Below, piece after piece: positions 35,772 through 45,448 of a stretch of 64,000 nucleotides of DNA. Each line of letters begins with the position of its first letter. Position 1 is the stretch's first letter. The notes under the pieces were generated by a model. That model saw nothing but the letters and a program-made list of their open reading frames with translations. It was not told where the DNA came from and did not search any database. Location of the stretch: positions 1 through 64,000 of the forward strand of contig NZ_SMJU01000005.1 in NCBI RefSeq assembly GCF_004348825.1, given 5' to 3'. This DNA comes from Arundinibacter roseus. GTDB taxonomy: Bacteria > Bacteroidota > Bacteroidia > Cytophagales > Spirosomataceae. The translations under genes and the position numbers were made by a program.

Positions 35772-35884
35772 AGCCTATCACACTTGGTTAAAGAGGGTTC
35801 GGTACTAACCTGCAATGCGCTATCCACAAAACGGCTAAAACCTTGCCAATATTCTCCTTCAATTATAAAATATAAACCAAAAAA

Positions 35885-36478
35885 CTACCGAAGTGCCAGT
35901 TTGATGAGTTGTTCGACCGTAAGCCCTTCACCCTCACGCTTGATGATGGTATCCAGGCTTTTCTCTGCGGCAGGTTTAGGTATTCCCAGCGTAATCAAAG
36001 CGGCCAACGCCTCCCCGCGTGCCTGTCCACCCGACGACGCCCCTGAAAGAAAGCTGACGGGCGAGGTCAGGGAATCTTTTCTCATTTTATCTTTAAGTTC
36101 GAGGATCACCCGCTGAGCTGTTTTCAGGCCAATACCTTTGATGGATTGCACCACGCGCAAATCTTCGTTCATGATGGCATGACGAATTTCGGAGGAAGAT
36201 AGTGACGACAGCATGACCAAAGCCGTGGCGGGCCCCACCCCCGACACCCCCACAAGATCCAGAAAGAGTTTCTTCTCATCGGGTTCGGCAAAGCCAAAAA
36301 GTACGTGGGCATCTTCCCGAATATTCAGATAGGTATACACCCGGCACTTTTCTCCCGGTGCCGGTAGAGCCGAAAAAGTCTGCAGCGAAATCCGGACCTC
36401 ATACCCCACGCCCATGGCATCAATAATGGCGTAGGCTGCGTCTTTTTGGGCAAGTTTCCCTTCCACGTAAGCAATCAT
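35885..36478 (-). CDS. ruvA: Holliday junction branch migration protein RuvA
   Basis: 197 residues from the ATG at 36478, which gives the standard start MIAYVEGKLAQK. A frame open to 36523 adds 15 non-conserved residues. Domain I is an OB fold (1-65). Domain II has two helix-hairpin-helix motifs (VGVSGVGPATALVML and IKGIGLKTAQRVILELK). The short domain III at the C-terminus (AEKSLDTIIKREGEG, VEQLIKLAL) binds RuvB. RuvA holds the four-way junction so that RuvB can drive branch migration. It lies upstream of sprA on the same strand, about 110 bp apart. Confidence 0.97.
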   Translation of the reverse strand: MIAYVEGKLAQKDAAYAIIDAMGVGYEVRISLQTFSALPAPGEKCRVYTYLNIREDAHVLFGFAEPDEKKLFLDLVGVSGVGPATALVMLSSLSSSEIRHAIMNEDLRVVQSIKGIGLKTAQRVILELKDKMRKDSLTSPVSFLSGASSGGQARGEALAALITLGIPKPAAEKSLDTIIKREGEGLTVEQLIKLALR

Positions 36479-36513
36479 GCTTGAATAAGTTTTTTGGTAA
36501 TATACTACTAAAA

Positions 36514-36553
36514 CACCACCCACAAAACCCGAAATTGGTCCGTATGGGTGGTG
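36514..36553 (-). terminator. Hairpin between the transglycosylase gene and ruvA
   Basis: CACCACCCA (36514-36522) pairs with TGGGTGGTG (36545-36553) around a 22-nt loop. On the minus strand the stem is followed by TTTTAG. It is a possible terminator of the upstream lytic transglycosylase gene. Confidence 0.55.
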
Positions 36554-36574
36554 AAAAATTGATTCAGAATGGCA

Positions 36575-38329
36575 TTAGCCCGTGATCAAAAGCTTCATAC
36601 CGGCTTTTATGCTATTCCCTTGTATTTTATTCGCTTGTTTTATTTTATCAATCGTTAGTCCATAGCGCTGAGAAATGGTCCAAAGGGTGTCACCCTGCTG
36701 CACGGTATGGTAGCGGGGCTTAACCTGAGGTATTGGTTTTTTTGCCGGATTCGCTGCTGCTACCTTCGCAGATGCGGCCACCGCCGCAGGTGCTACTTCG
36801 AGCTTTTGCCCCGGAAAAATAGTACCATTACTTAAATCATTCCGCTCTTTAAGTTCATCCACAGTCACGCCATAGGTTCGGGATATTGCGGCAAGCGTTT
36901 CTCCTTTTTTTACCAGATGTACCAGCGGCTGTCCCTTTTTAGTCTTGGGCTTTGCCACGGGAGCGTCTGCTTCCTCTTCTTCCTCGTCGGCCAGAGCAAT
37001 TTCTTCTTCACCATCGGTTTTGGAAGTGGCTTCATTGACAGGTTCTGTAAGTACAGGCTTTGTAGGGGAGGTTTCGGTAGTTTTTGCCGAAGCCACCGCT
37101 TCGATAGGGCGCGGTGTGGCTGTTCGTACCTTCCTAACAATCGTAAGCTTTTGCCCGCGAAGAAGTTTGGTACTGCGCATGCGGTTCCAGCTTTTTACAT
37201 CCGCAATACTTACTCCATATTTATTGGAAATAGATGAAAGTGTTTCTCCGCTGCGTACCGTATGTTTTGTTCGTTTGGTAGTATATACATAATCCCCGAT
37301 TTGCTCTCCGGCTGAGGCCAGCATCACAGCATTAACCGGCTTTTTGGAAGCTGAATCCAAAATTGCGAAGCGTTCAGGATGCATAAGAGGAAATTTCTGA
37401 AAAGGAACTTTCAATACAAAATTCCGGGTATAGTCTGGCAGTACTGTATTGATAATCTGAGGATTAAACTTCCGGATTTCCTCCATTGTCACTCCACTTA
37501 GGCTTGCAAAAACGGTCAGATCCAGATAGCCGTTGACATGCACCGTGTCGGCAACAGTTGGGTATTCAATGCTTTGCGGAACTATGCCATGATCCTGTCC
37601 GTAGTGCATCATGTATAAAATAGCTACAAATTGAGGAACGTAGCTGCGCGTCTGCTTGGGCAGGGCATCATATACTGACCAAAACGTACTGCCACCGCTC
37701 CGCCGCATGGCGCGCTTGACGTTTCCGGGGCCGGCGTTATAGGAAGCAAGGGCCATTTCCCAATCTCCAAAAATAGTATATAACTGACGCAGGTACCGGC
37801 AGGCGGCTTCGGTAGATTTTTCGGGATCAAAGCGCTCGTCGATGTATGCATCCTGACGCAGGCCAAACTCCCGGCCGGTGGCGCGCATAAACTGCCAAAG
37901 CCCACCCGCCCCTGCATACGAGATAATCCGGGGGTCGAGCCCTGACTCGATCATGGAAAGGTATTTGAGCTCGTCCGGCATGTTGTGCCGGGCAAGTGCT
38001 TTTTCATAGATGGGGAAGTAAATATTTTTTTCGGCCATCATCCGGCGTGTAAACTCCGGTTTTCGGTAAATAAAATATTCGACAAACTGATGAGAAACCG
38101 GATGATAGACAAGCGGGATTTTCTTCTGCAACTGTGCAAAACGTGCCTGAATCAAATCGCCCGGGATTTGGGTGGTGGGCATTTCCAGTTCGGGCAGAGA
38201 GTCTGCCATAATACCCAAAGTGTCTGTTTCGTAATCCAGTTCTTCTTGTTGAGTCTGTGCCCATGCCGGCACGTTCCACACTCCCAAGGCAACAACGACT
38301 ACACTCACAATTCGCTTTACTATCTTCAT
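36575..38329 (-). CDS. Membrane-bound lytic murein transglycosylase D-like, three LysM domains
   Basis: 584 residues with a signal peptide (1-24, ending AWA). The SLT family 1 catalytic domain (about 105-235) has the catalytic Glu in SMIESGLDP (E128), AGGLWQFMRATGREFGL and ASYNAGPGNVKRAM. Three LysM peptidoglycan-binding repeats follow (about 358-402, 470-515 and 540-584), each with GETLxxIS or GDTLWTIS and a YGVxxxxxKxxN core. A Pro/Ala/Glu-rich linker lies between the first two. It cuts glycan strands of the cell wall with 1,6-anhydro ends. In this order the enzyme lies upstream of ruvA and sprA on the same strand. Confidence 0.95.
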   Translation of the reverse strand: MKIVKRIVSVVVVALGVWNVPAWAQTQQEELDYETDTLGIMADSLPELEMPTTQIPGDLIQARFAQLQKKIPLVYHPVSHQFVEYFIYRKPEFTRRMMAEKNIYFPIYEKALARHNMPDELKYLSMIESGLDPRIISYAGAGGLWQFMRATGREFGLRQDAYIDERFDPEKSTEAACRYLRQLYTIFGDWEMALASYNAGPGNVKRAMRRSGGSTFWSVYDALPKQTRSYVPQFVAILYMMHYGQDHGIVPQSIEYPTVADTVHVNGYLDLTVFASLSGVTMEEIRKFNPQIINTVLPDYTRNFVLKVPFQKFPLMHPERFAILDSASKKPVNAVMLASAGEQIGDYVYTTKRTKHTVRSGETLSSISNKYGVSIADVKSWNRMRSTKLLRGQKLTIVRKVRTATPRPIEAVASAKTTETSPTKPVLTEPVNEATSKTDGEEEIALADEEEEEADAPVAKPKTKKGQPLVHLVKKGETLAAISRTYGVTVDELKERNDLSNGTIFPGQKLEVAPAAVAASAKVAAANPAKKPIPQVKPRYHTVQQGDTLWTISQRYGLTIDKIKQANKIQGNSIKAGMKLLITG

Positions 38330-38406
38330 CAGTGTCAGGAAGAGGTTAAATTATTACTTTGTTTTTACGATTGGTGCCCGGTTTCGAGCGTATTTTCAAA
38401 CAAATT

Positions 38407-39867
38407 TTATTCCACTTTTTCTGGCATGGTGATCAAATCGGATACGTATTTTGAAAAGGCCAGCAATTCTTTTTCCGCAAAGGGGCGGGTCATTAGCTGC
38501 AAACCAATCGACAGACCTTCCTGATCGGTTCCGGCCGGAATTGCAATAGCAGGTGTACCTACTACATTGGCCTGAACTGTAAAAATATCCGCTAAATACA
38601 TTTGTAAGGGATCGTCCATTTTTTCCCCGATACGAAATGCTGTGGTGGGTGTAACGGGCGAGAGAATGAAATCGTAGTGTGTAAGCAGGCGCTCGGTTTC
38701 CTGACGTATCAGTTTTCTAACGCTTTGCGCTTTGGTATAGTATGCGTCGTAGTAACTTGCACTCAAAACAAAAGTCCCCAGTAAAATGCGCCTGCGCACT
38801 TCGTCACCAAAACCTTCGGTACGGGTGTTTTTGTATAGTCGTTCCAGATCGGGGGTATCTTCGCTGCGGTAGCCGTAGCGCACGCCGTCAAACCGGGACA
38901 AATTGGAACTTGCCTCGGCGGTAGTCAGAATGTAGTATGTTGGCAAACAATATTTCAGCAAGGGCATTTCTACGGGCTCCACGGCATGTCCGTCAGCTCT
39001 GAGCTGCTCAATTACCTGCCCCAAACGTTCCCGTATTTCCGGTGCCACTGCCTCGCTTTCGAGTGATTCGCGCAGGTAACCTACACGAGCAGGTTGTTGC
39101 CCGGATACAGCCATCCAGTCAAGCTGTGCCGAATAGTCAGGAACTTCCCTGGTAGAAACCGTGCTGTCGAACTCATCGTGCCCGGCCATTATTTCCAATA
39201 GCAAGGCAGCATCTTCTACGGAGCGGGTAATGGGCCCGATACAGTCAAAGGAAGAAGCGTAGGCAATAAGCCCCCAACGCGACACCCGCCCATAGGAAGG
39301 CTTTAAGCCCACCACGCCGCAAAAAGCCGCAGGCTGCCGAACCGACCCGCCCGTGTCGCTCCCCAGGGAAGCATGACATAAGCCCGCCTGTACTGCAACG
39401 GCAGAGCCGCCTGACGAACCGCCCGGCACCCGTGAGGGGTCGGCGGCGTTGCGTACGGGGCCAAAGTAGGAGCTTTCGTTGGAAGACCCCATGGCAAACT
39501 CATCGCAATTTTGACGGCCAATAATAATGGCATCTTCATCAAGCAGACGCTGAACGGCGGTGGCCGTAAAGGGAGAGCGGTATTGATCCAAAATATGGCT
39601 ACCGGCCTGCACACTGTGCCCGGCCTGACAGAGGACGTCTTTGATCCCTAACACCAGGCCAGCCAAACGGCCCGCCTGATTGTTGGTCAAACGCTCATCT
39701 ATGGCTTCGGCTCTTTGCAGGGCTTCGTCCGTATAAACCTCGACAAATGCATTGAGATGTTGATACTCTCGGATACGGGCAAGGTATTGCCCGACCAACG
39801 TCACACAGGTTGTGTTTCCTGCACGCAGATCGCGCTGTAGGTCAGCAAGCGTCAGGTACTCTTTCAA
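38407..39867 (-). CDS. gatA: Glutamyl/aspartyl-tRNA amidotransferase subunit A
   Basis: 486 residues, the normal length. The amidase signature and the Ser-cisSer-Lys triad are complete: K76 (GIKDVL), S151 (PGGSSGGSAVAV) and S175 (GSDTGGSVRQPA). GatA releases ammonia from glutamine for GatB to amidate misacylated Glu-tRNA(Gln) or Asp-tRNA(Asn). The frame opens with a TTG at 39867, with only an ATT and a TAA just upstream, so the start is TTG or a nearby non-ATG codon. gatB and gatC are not in the window. A hairpin separates it from tatA upstream. Confidence 0.95.
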   Translation of the reverse strand: MKEYLTLADLQRDLRAGNTTCVTLVGQYLARIREYQHLNAFVEVYTDEALQRAEAIDERLTNNQAGRLAGLVLGIKDVLCQAGHSVQAGSHILDQYRSPFTATAVQRLLDEDAIIIGRQNCDEFAMGSSNESSYFGPVRNAADPSRVPGGSSGGSAVAVQAGLCHASLGSDTGGSVRQPAAFCGVVGLKPSYGRVSRWGLIAYASSFDCIGPITRSVEDAALLLEIMAGHDEFDSTVSTREVPDYSAQLDWMAVSGQQPARVGYLRESLESEAVAPEIRERLGQVIEQLRADGHAVEPVEMPLLKYCLPTYYILTTAEASSNLSRFDGVRYGYRSEDTPDLERLYKNTRTEGFGDEVRRRILLGTFVLSASYYDAYYTKAQSVRKLIRQETERLLTHYDFILSPVTPTTAFRIGEKMDDPLQMYLADIFTVQANVVGTPAIAIPAGTDQEGLSIGLQLMTRPFAEKELLAFSKYVSDLITMPEKVE

Positions 39868-39903
39868 AATGGGGAAGCCTTAGAGATGATACAATTAAAA
39901 ATC

Positions 39904-39952
39904 AGAGCCGTTTCGGAGTAGGCGTTTTGATGGTCTAACCCAAATCGGCTCT
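39904..39952 (-). terminator. Possible terminator after tatA
   Basis: AGAGCCG (39904-39910) pairs with CGGCTCT (39946-39952). On the minus strand GATTTTTAATT follows the stem. The loop is long, so this is a weaker call. Confidence 0.5.
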
Positions 39953-39983
39953 TAGGAAAAAATATTTATTTGAAACCGGCTAC

Positions 39984-40190
39984 TTACTTAGTAGCGGAAT
40001 CTTCCATTCCTTTTTCTATATTTTCTTTAACGTCCTTGGTAGCGTTCTTAAATTCGTTGATACCCTGACCCAGGCCACGCATCAGTTCGGGAATTTTCTT
40101 GGCTCCAAAGAAAAGAAGAATAAAAAGGGCAATAAGGAAAATCTCCTGTCCTCCCAATCCCATAAATGCGAATATCGATCCAAATTCCAT
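39984..40190 (-). CDS. tatA: Sec-independent protein translocase TatA
   Basis: 68 residues. One N-terminal membrane helix ([13 protein letters not shown]) is followed by the conserved FG-x-KK-x-PEL hinge and an amphipathic helix ([17 protein letters not shown]), then a charged tail. TatA forms the pore through which TatBC-bound folded proteins with twin-arginine signals cross the membrane. In this window the oxidoreductase at 19949 has such a signal. Bacteroidetes usually use one TatA/E-type protein with TatC. Confidence 0.97.
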   Translation of the reverse strand: MEFGSIFAFMGLGGQEIFLIALFILLFFGAKKIPELMRGLGQGINEFKNATKDVKENIEKGMEDSATK

Positions 40191-40255
40191 GCTTATTAAT
40201 TGTTTTATATGAATACAAATTTAATTAATCTTTTTACGAATCAAAACACAATTGC

Positions 40256-40687
40256 TCAGCCGATGTTAATCGTTTTGCGATCTTTTTCCCATTCGTTGAA
40301 TTTCGCCAGGTCGTCTCCGAGCGATTTAAAGAGCCACAAAACCAGCGCCACGTCGTCGGTCAGGCCCAGAACCGGTAAAAAATCCGGAATAAAATCGAGT
40401 GGCGAGACGAAATAAATCAACACCCCCACAATTGATAAAAGGCTCTTCCAGGGTAACTGACGGTATTCTCCGGCAGCATAGGCTTTCACAAGCCGCGTGA
40501 GCAGAGAAAGCTGCCCCTGCACCTCAGCCACACCTTGTTTAAAACCTCCCTGCCGTGACTTTTCCATCACTTGTTTGGCCAGTTCAAACAGGCGGGAGCC
40601 GTTGGAAGCGTAGCGTCCGGCCTTTCCGGTTGCTTTTTTAAAAAAAACAGAACGTAAAATTCTGGCGGTAAAAGATTCGTTTGTCAT
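40256..40687 (-). CDS. YkvA/DUF1232 family membrane protein
   Basis: 143 residues. The central part (about 80-125) is the DUF1232 signature: [20 protein letters not shown], then [20 protein letters not shown]. The N-terminal half is a basic helical region. The family is small, membrane-associated and of unknown function. It lies 65 bp upstream of tatA on the same strand. Confidence 0.92.
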   Translation of the reverse strand: MTNESFTARILRSVFFKKATGKAGRYASNGSRLFELAKQVMEKSRQGGFKQGVAEVQGQLSLLTRLVKAYAAGEYRQLPWKSLLSIVGVLIYFVSPLDFIPDFLPVLGLTDDVALVLWLFKSLGDDLAKFNEWEKDRKTINIG

Positions 40688-40900
40688 AGTGAACTACACA
40701 CGGGTAAAAGTAGAAACTGTCGGCTATATAACCATTTTTACTAATAAAAAATTGCATTTTTGACCTGACATTCTCCCCAATCCTTATCCGTTTTTGTGAC
40801 TATTTTTCTTCCATAAGCACGATCTGTTTTATTCATGTACGTCCATTTGGCGTATACGGTTGAATGTAGTGTAAAAGAATTTGGGGCCGAACGGCCAAAC

Positions 40901-43900
40901 TTAGGCAATATCGTCTTTTTCAAGGAGCATTACCGGAAGAACCGCCAAAAGTATAACGATTGAAAAAAGCAGCCCGCCACTTGTACCCATAGCCAAAGCC
41001 GGCCAAAAGGGCTGATCGGCACCCAAAAGCAAAAAAGGAAGAAGGCCCGTCACCGTGGTAAGTATTGAAAGCAGGATAGGCCGGATTTTGTAGCGAACCG
41101 CCCGACGGTACCCCCGCAGCGGAGAAACGAACCGCTGCTGCTGATTTTTTTCATTCATGACAAAAATCGTAGCATTCACCACGAGCCCCGCCACAAGCAG
41201 AAACGACGCGTAACCACCCTGATCAAAACTGAATTCAAAAATATAGAAGGCAAGAAAAATACCGGTAAATGACAGCGGGATTTGAAGGATCATCCAAAGC
41301 GGCTGCCGCAAAGACTCAAACAGTACGGCGCCAATGATGAAGATCGCCAGAAGCACCACGCCAATCAGCTGATACTGCCGCTCGCCGGCTTTGAGCCACC
41401 AGTTAAACTCCGACCGTTCGAGGGTGTAGCCCAAAGGAAGTTCTCCTTTGTAGAGACGCAACGTTTCGTTCAGAAATTCACTGCCGAACGTATGACTTCC
41501 AAAGTATTCAAACGAAAGCTGCCGCAGGTACTGCTGATTTTCTTTGCGGATTTGGGGAGCTACCGGCTGCCGCTCGATCTGCCCATCAGTAGACTTATGT
41601 TTGGTTTGCGCTCCCGCCGAAATAAAACTATGGCGCAACTGCCATAGGTCGCCGGGAAGCAGCGGCGCCACCACCACTCCTTCATAGCGGTTTTGAGCCA
41701 ACCGAAACAAGTCCGGCACTGGGCGGGCATTGAAGCGCTCTCCCACGGCAGCGTAGTAAGCAGGCACCTGTCCACCCTGCCGGATCAGTTCGTCTTTTTC
41801 GGGTGAAAAAATATACGCTTCCAGCGTTTTTTGCTGATACATGCCCGGCACGCGGTTGATGTCTACCTTCTGAATTCGCGGGTGCACCAGGAGCTTATCC
41901 GCCAGGCCTTGCGTGAGCACTTCGAGTTGTTCATAGTTGTAGCCGCGCAGCAATACGTCAAAAGTCGGCGCGGTGTTGGCACCCAAATGTTGACTAAACC
42001 CCTGCCCCACTCCATAAATATCCCAGTCGACACCGCTCGATTCGAGCGAACGGGCAATCAACCGGGCTTTCAGTCGATAGGGAATGGAACCTGCCTCTGC
42101 TTCCTTTTTGAAATAAATAGCCATGCCTCCCTGCTGTCCATTGTAGACCTGCGTAATGAAACGCTCCACGCCGGGCTCTTTGGCTACTTCGGTCTCCATG
42201 CCTTTCAGCAGATCGTTCATTTGCTCTACTGTACTCTGATTGGGCAATCCAGCATTTACGTATAGTAATGTACGTTCATTGCTTGAATAATTGTAACTTT
42301 CAAAAACATGATTTACAAACAGACGCAAACTTCCCCCCAGCCAGGTGTCGAGCAACGGTCGCAGGTTTTCCTGAAACCACTCGCTGCCGAGGGTGTTGTT
42401 GTAGAATTGGGCATTGGGCTTTTCCCCTTCTATACGAGTGGGCAACAAAAAGATCGGCAGCCCGAAAGCCAGAAAAGCGGTGGTCAAAACTACTCCCCGA
42501 AACCGGACCAATGCCACCACGAAACGGCCATAGAGGCGATCCAGCCGAACGACCCAGCGACCAGGCCGCCGCATCGTTATGGCCATCAGGCCCATGCGTT
42601 CGAGCGCCACAGGCACAAACCAATAGGCTACAACCAGCGAAACGGATAGCGTAATGATGAGCACTTTACTGAATTCCAGCAGGTCGCGGCGGGCTTGTTC
42701 GGGCAAAAACCAGATGACCGTCAGGGCAGCGCAGGTCGTAAGCGTAGCCCCCAGCAAGGCCCGAAAAACGCTTCGATTGCGGCTGTGGAGGTAATGATCA
42801 ATCATCACGATTGCGTTGTCTATCTGCAAACCCAGCGATACCGTCAGAGCAGCCAGTGAATAGAGGTGCATGTTCACCCCCAACACATAGAACAGCAGAG
42901 CAGAAAGCAATAAATTAACCAGCAGGCAACCAATAATTAACAGCAAATAGCGAAAATTTCGGATACTTAAAGCGACCACAAGCAGCAGAATAGTCACAGC
43001 AGCGCCTGATTGCCAGGCCATTCGGTAGAGATTCTCACGGATATAATCAGCCGCATCGTAGTCGGTACGAAGGCCGTAGGTTGGTGGAAACTGCGCCTGC
43101 AATTGTCGTAAAAGCGTACCAATTTGGGTAGAAGTTTCGAGCTGATTGGCCCCTTTTCGGGTAGTAAGCACCAGCTGTACGGCATTTCGGCCATTGACCC
43201 GAAAGTAGGATTCGGGCCGGGCTTCCACCCGTTGGACGGTGGCCACATCGGTCAGGCGTACAAGGCGCCCGCCAATTGCCCGCAGGAGTACGTTTGGAAA
43301 CTCCGTCACGTCAGGCGATTCTACGGTCAGGCTGAGCAGGCGGTCGTTGGCCCGCAGCCAACCTACCTGCTGCCGCAGGCCGTGCACCTGTAATGCCTCC
43401 ACGAGGTCGGCTTTGGAGAGCTGCAGCGCCTGCAACTGCTCGGGTACATAAGACACCCGCCACTGCTTTTGTTCACTCCCCCGCACCTCAATGCTATATA
43501 GTCCCTCTACACCTGCAAGCCTGGGTTTCAGGCTATTCTCGGCAAATTCAGTCAGTTCACTGACGGCTGCCTGCCCGTTTACCTGCAAAATCATAAAGGG
43601 TTGTTGCTTCTTTGATTCTTCGGGCGAATCTATGCTAATTGATGGATAACTCACGCCCAGCGGAAGCCGCGAATAGACTTGCCGAATATGCGCTGCAACC
43701 TCAAAACGCAGGCGGTCTACATCGGTTTTTGGGGCAAGTGTAAGCGTTATGAACGCCGAATGATAGCCCGAAACTGATTCAATTTTGACTACCTCAGGCA
43801 TCGTGCTCAGCACCCCTTCCAATGGCGATGTAACCTGCAACTCCATGGAACCGGGTGAGGCACCGGGCCACTCGTAGGACACCCGCAGCTGATTACCGCC

Positions 43901-44002
43901 CCCCGCAGGCTGAAGCTGCCACGAAAGGCGCGGAACGGTCAAAAAGCCGATCAGACTTAATAAAAAGAACAACAGGAGGATTTTGTACGAATAGGTTTGC
44001 AT
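40901..44002 (-). CDS. RND-family efflux transporter permease (orphan)
   Basis: 1033 residues with the AcrB/CzcA layout: TM1 near the start, a large periplasmic loop, a TM2-6 block (about 335-470), a second loop and TM8-12 at the C-terminus (LIGVVLLAIFIIGAVLFESL and PILLSILTTVTGLLPFLLLG). The TM4 proton-relay region reads GLQIDNAIVMID, keeping one Asp where many pumps have DD. No adaptor or outer-membrane channel is adjacent. It could share those of the RND operon at 51-57 kb, which codes a related pump, but that is inference. Substrate unknown. The gene is divergent from the propeller-lipoprotein cluster. Confidence 0.9.
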   Translation of the reverse strand: MQTYSYKILLLFFLLSLIGFLTVPRLSWQLQPAGGGNQLRVSYEWPGASPGSMELQVTSPLEGVLSTMPEVVKIESVSGYHSAFITLTLAPKTDVDRLRFEVAAHIRQVYSRLPLGVSYPSISIDSPEESKKQQPFMILQVNGQAAVSELTEFAENSLKPRLAGVEGLYSIEVRGSEQKQWRVSYVPEQLQALQLSKADLVEALQVHGLRQQVGWLRANDRLLSLTVESPDVTEFPNVLLRAIGGRLVRLTDVATVQRVEARPESYFRVNGRNAVQLVLTTRKGANQLETSTQIGTLLRQLQAQFPPTYGLRTDYDAADYIRENLYRMAWQSGAAVTILLLVVALSIRNFRYLLLIIGCLLVNLLLSALLFYVLGVNMHLYSLAALTVSLGLQIDNAIVMIDHYLHSRNRSVFRALLGATLTTCAALTVIWFLPEQARRDLLEFSKVLIITLSVSLVVAYWFVPVALERMGLMAITMRRPGRWVVRLDRLYGRFVVALVRFRGVVLTTAFLAFGLPIFLLPTRIEGEKPNAQFYNNTLGSEWFQENLRPLLDTWLGGSLRLFVNHVFESYNYSSNERTLLYVNAGLPNQSTVEQMNDLLKGMETEVAKEPGVERFITQVYNGQQGGMAIYFKKEAEAGSIPYRLKARLIARSLESSGVDWDIYGVGQGFSQHLGANTAPTFDVLLRGYNYEQLEVLTQGLADKLLVHPRIQKVDINRVPGMYQQKTLEAYIFSPEKDELIRQGGQVPAYYAAVGERFNARPVPDLFRLAQNRYEGVVVAPLLPGDLWQLRHSFISAGAQTKHKSTDGQIERQPVAPQIRKENQQYLRQLSFEYFGSHTFGSEFLNETLRLYKGELPLGYTLERSEFNWWLKAGERQYQLIGVVLLAIFIIGAVLFESLRQPLWMILQIPLSFTGIFLAFYIFEFSFDQGGYASFLLVAGLVVNATIFVMNEKNQQQRFVSPLRGYRRAVRYKIRPILLSILTTVTGLLPFLLLGADQPFWPALAMGTSGGLLFSIVILLAVLPVMLLEKDDIA

Positions 44003-44121
44003 AGAGAAATGGAGGAAAAGGAGGCAGGCAAAAATCTGAGTTGCACCAAAAGACTGCTTTTACAAAACTAAGTATTCTACCTTCGCAAGGGTTTAGCAAT
44101 TCGACAAACAAGCCCAAACTA

Positions 44122-44150
44122 TGACCATTTTCCGAAAAAATGACCATTTT
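44122..44150. promoter_or_regulatory. Tandem direct repeat in the divergent promoter region
   Basis: TGACCATTTT occurs at 44122-44131 and 44141-44150, 19 bp apart start to start (about two helical turns), between the RND gene and the first DUF4221 gene. It looks like a binding site for a regulator that acts as a dimer on direct repeats. The regulator is unknown; the LuxR-type protein at 48.8 kb is one candidate. Confidence 0.5.
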
Positions 44151-44269
44151 TTTTCGTTCGGAAAGTTTGCAAGTATCAAAAATAGTTCGGTGGTTTAGTG
44201 TACACAATTTCCATTGAATAGACACGTATATCCAATTGCATTATGAACCCGAAACCCTCTACCCTTTTT

Positions 44270-45445
44270 ATGAAAAAACCCCTGCTATTACTACATCTTT
44301 TGGTAGTTTTTTCCTGCACACAACGTTCTGATCGTACTAGTCAGGAAAACTCAGAGCTATCTAAAAGTACGTTAGCGATTGAGTACAAGAAAACCATAAA
44401 TTTGAATTTAGACAACAAAACTTCCAATTGGTCAAGTAGCATTCAATACTATGAGGACTCGAAAAACAAATATCTCATTCTTGCAAGTACATCTACCAAT
44501 TCTGTTCAATTTTATGATTTAAATGGAAACCTCCAAAAAGAGGTAACCTGTGAATGGGAAGGTCCGGAAAGCACTGGTAAAATGCAATCATTTTTATACA
44601 CAGGAAAAGATTCATTGTACATTCTAAATATAAATACTCATCGAATATTTAGGCTTTCGGATAAAGGCAAAGTATTAAAATTATACCAATTGGAACCCTG
44701 GAAAACGGATGATTATTTCACCATACCCTTTGCAATATGCGCTATGCCTATGGAGATAGTTGATGACAAATTATATATTCCAGGATTACCGGGCGTATAC
44801 TATTTTAAAAATCCAACGGATTATTTAACGAAGGGCAAGCTGACAATTTCGTTGGATCTAAAAACCGGGGAACATATTGAACAAATAAATCACCCGAACA
44901 AAGAAAAATTCTTAGGGAAAAATTATGGGTCTGATTTACTTTATGCGCACAGAACATTTAACCCGATAACGCAAACATTCATACATTCTTTTCCGGGTGA
45001 TCATAGCATTTATTCATATACGATGGATGGAAAATTAATTGACACGAAGGAATTAAAGAGCGACTATGCAGATGATGTACTAAAAGAAATGGCTAACTGG
45101 GCAAGTGTGGATGATTCGTATAAAGAATATTTTCACTACCTGAAAAACACAATATATGAAGGTTTATATTTTGATAAGTATAGAAATATTTACTACCGAC
45201 TTGTCAAACATGGTACAAACACAATTTATTCAAAAGAGGATGTTGACAACAAAAAACCCATTGATTGCAGGTGTTCATTGATTGTGGCAGACAAAGATTT
45301 AAATAAAATAGATGAAATAGTTTTGGAGAAAGGGGTGCGTCATCATTTAGTAGTTGTTACACCAGAGGGCTTGTTGATCCTAAACAAGAAGAATCCACAG
45401 GAAAATATAATTGCGTTGAATCTATATGAAATTAAAGTAAAATAA
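44270..45445 (+). CDS. DUF4221-like lipoprotein (beta-propeller)
   Basis: 391 residues from the ATG at 44270. The frame opens at an ATG at 44243, but the later start gives a standard lipoprotein signal (MKKPLLLLHLLVVFSC). The mature protein repeats short beta segments of a propeller type: YLILASTSTNSVQFYDLNG, then the EGPESTGKMQS motif (EGP-x-x-x-G, typical of DUF4221), SLYILNINTHRIFRLSDKG and LIVADKDLNKIDEIVL. Function unknown; likely anchored in the periplasm or outer membrane. It starts a tightly spaced run of four genes. Its DNA is visibly more AT-rich than the RND genes on both sides. Confidence 0.82.
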   Translation: MKKPLLLLHLLVVFSCTQRSDRTSQENSELSKSTLAIEYKKTINLNLDNKTSNWSSSIQYYEDSKNKYLILASTSTNSVQFYDLNGNLQKEVTCEWEGPESTGKMQSFLYTGKDSLYILNINTHRIFRLSDKGKVLKLYQLEPWKTDDYFTIPFAICAMPMEIVDDKLYIPGLPGVYYFKNPTDYLTKGKLTISLDLKTGEHIEQINHPNKEKFLGKNYGSDLLYAHRTFNPITQTFIHSFPGDHSIYSYTMDGKLIDTKELKSDYADDVLKEMANWASVDDSYKEYFHYLKNTIYEGLYFDKYRNIYYRLVKHGTNTIYSKEDVDNKKPIDCRCSLIVADKDLNKIDEIVLEKGVRHHLVVVTPEGLLILNKKNPQENIIALNLYEIKVK

Positions 45446-45448
45446 ATT

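Noticed and set aside
40741-40923. 60-codon minus-strand frame after the orphan pump
   Set aside because: It starts at TTG inside the pump gene end and has no family or signal.
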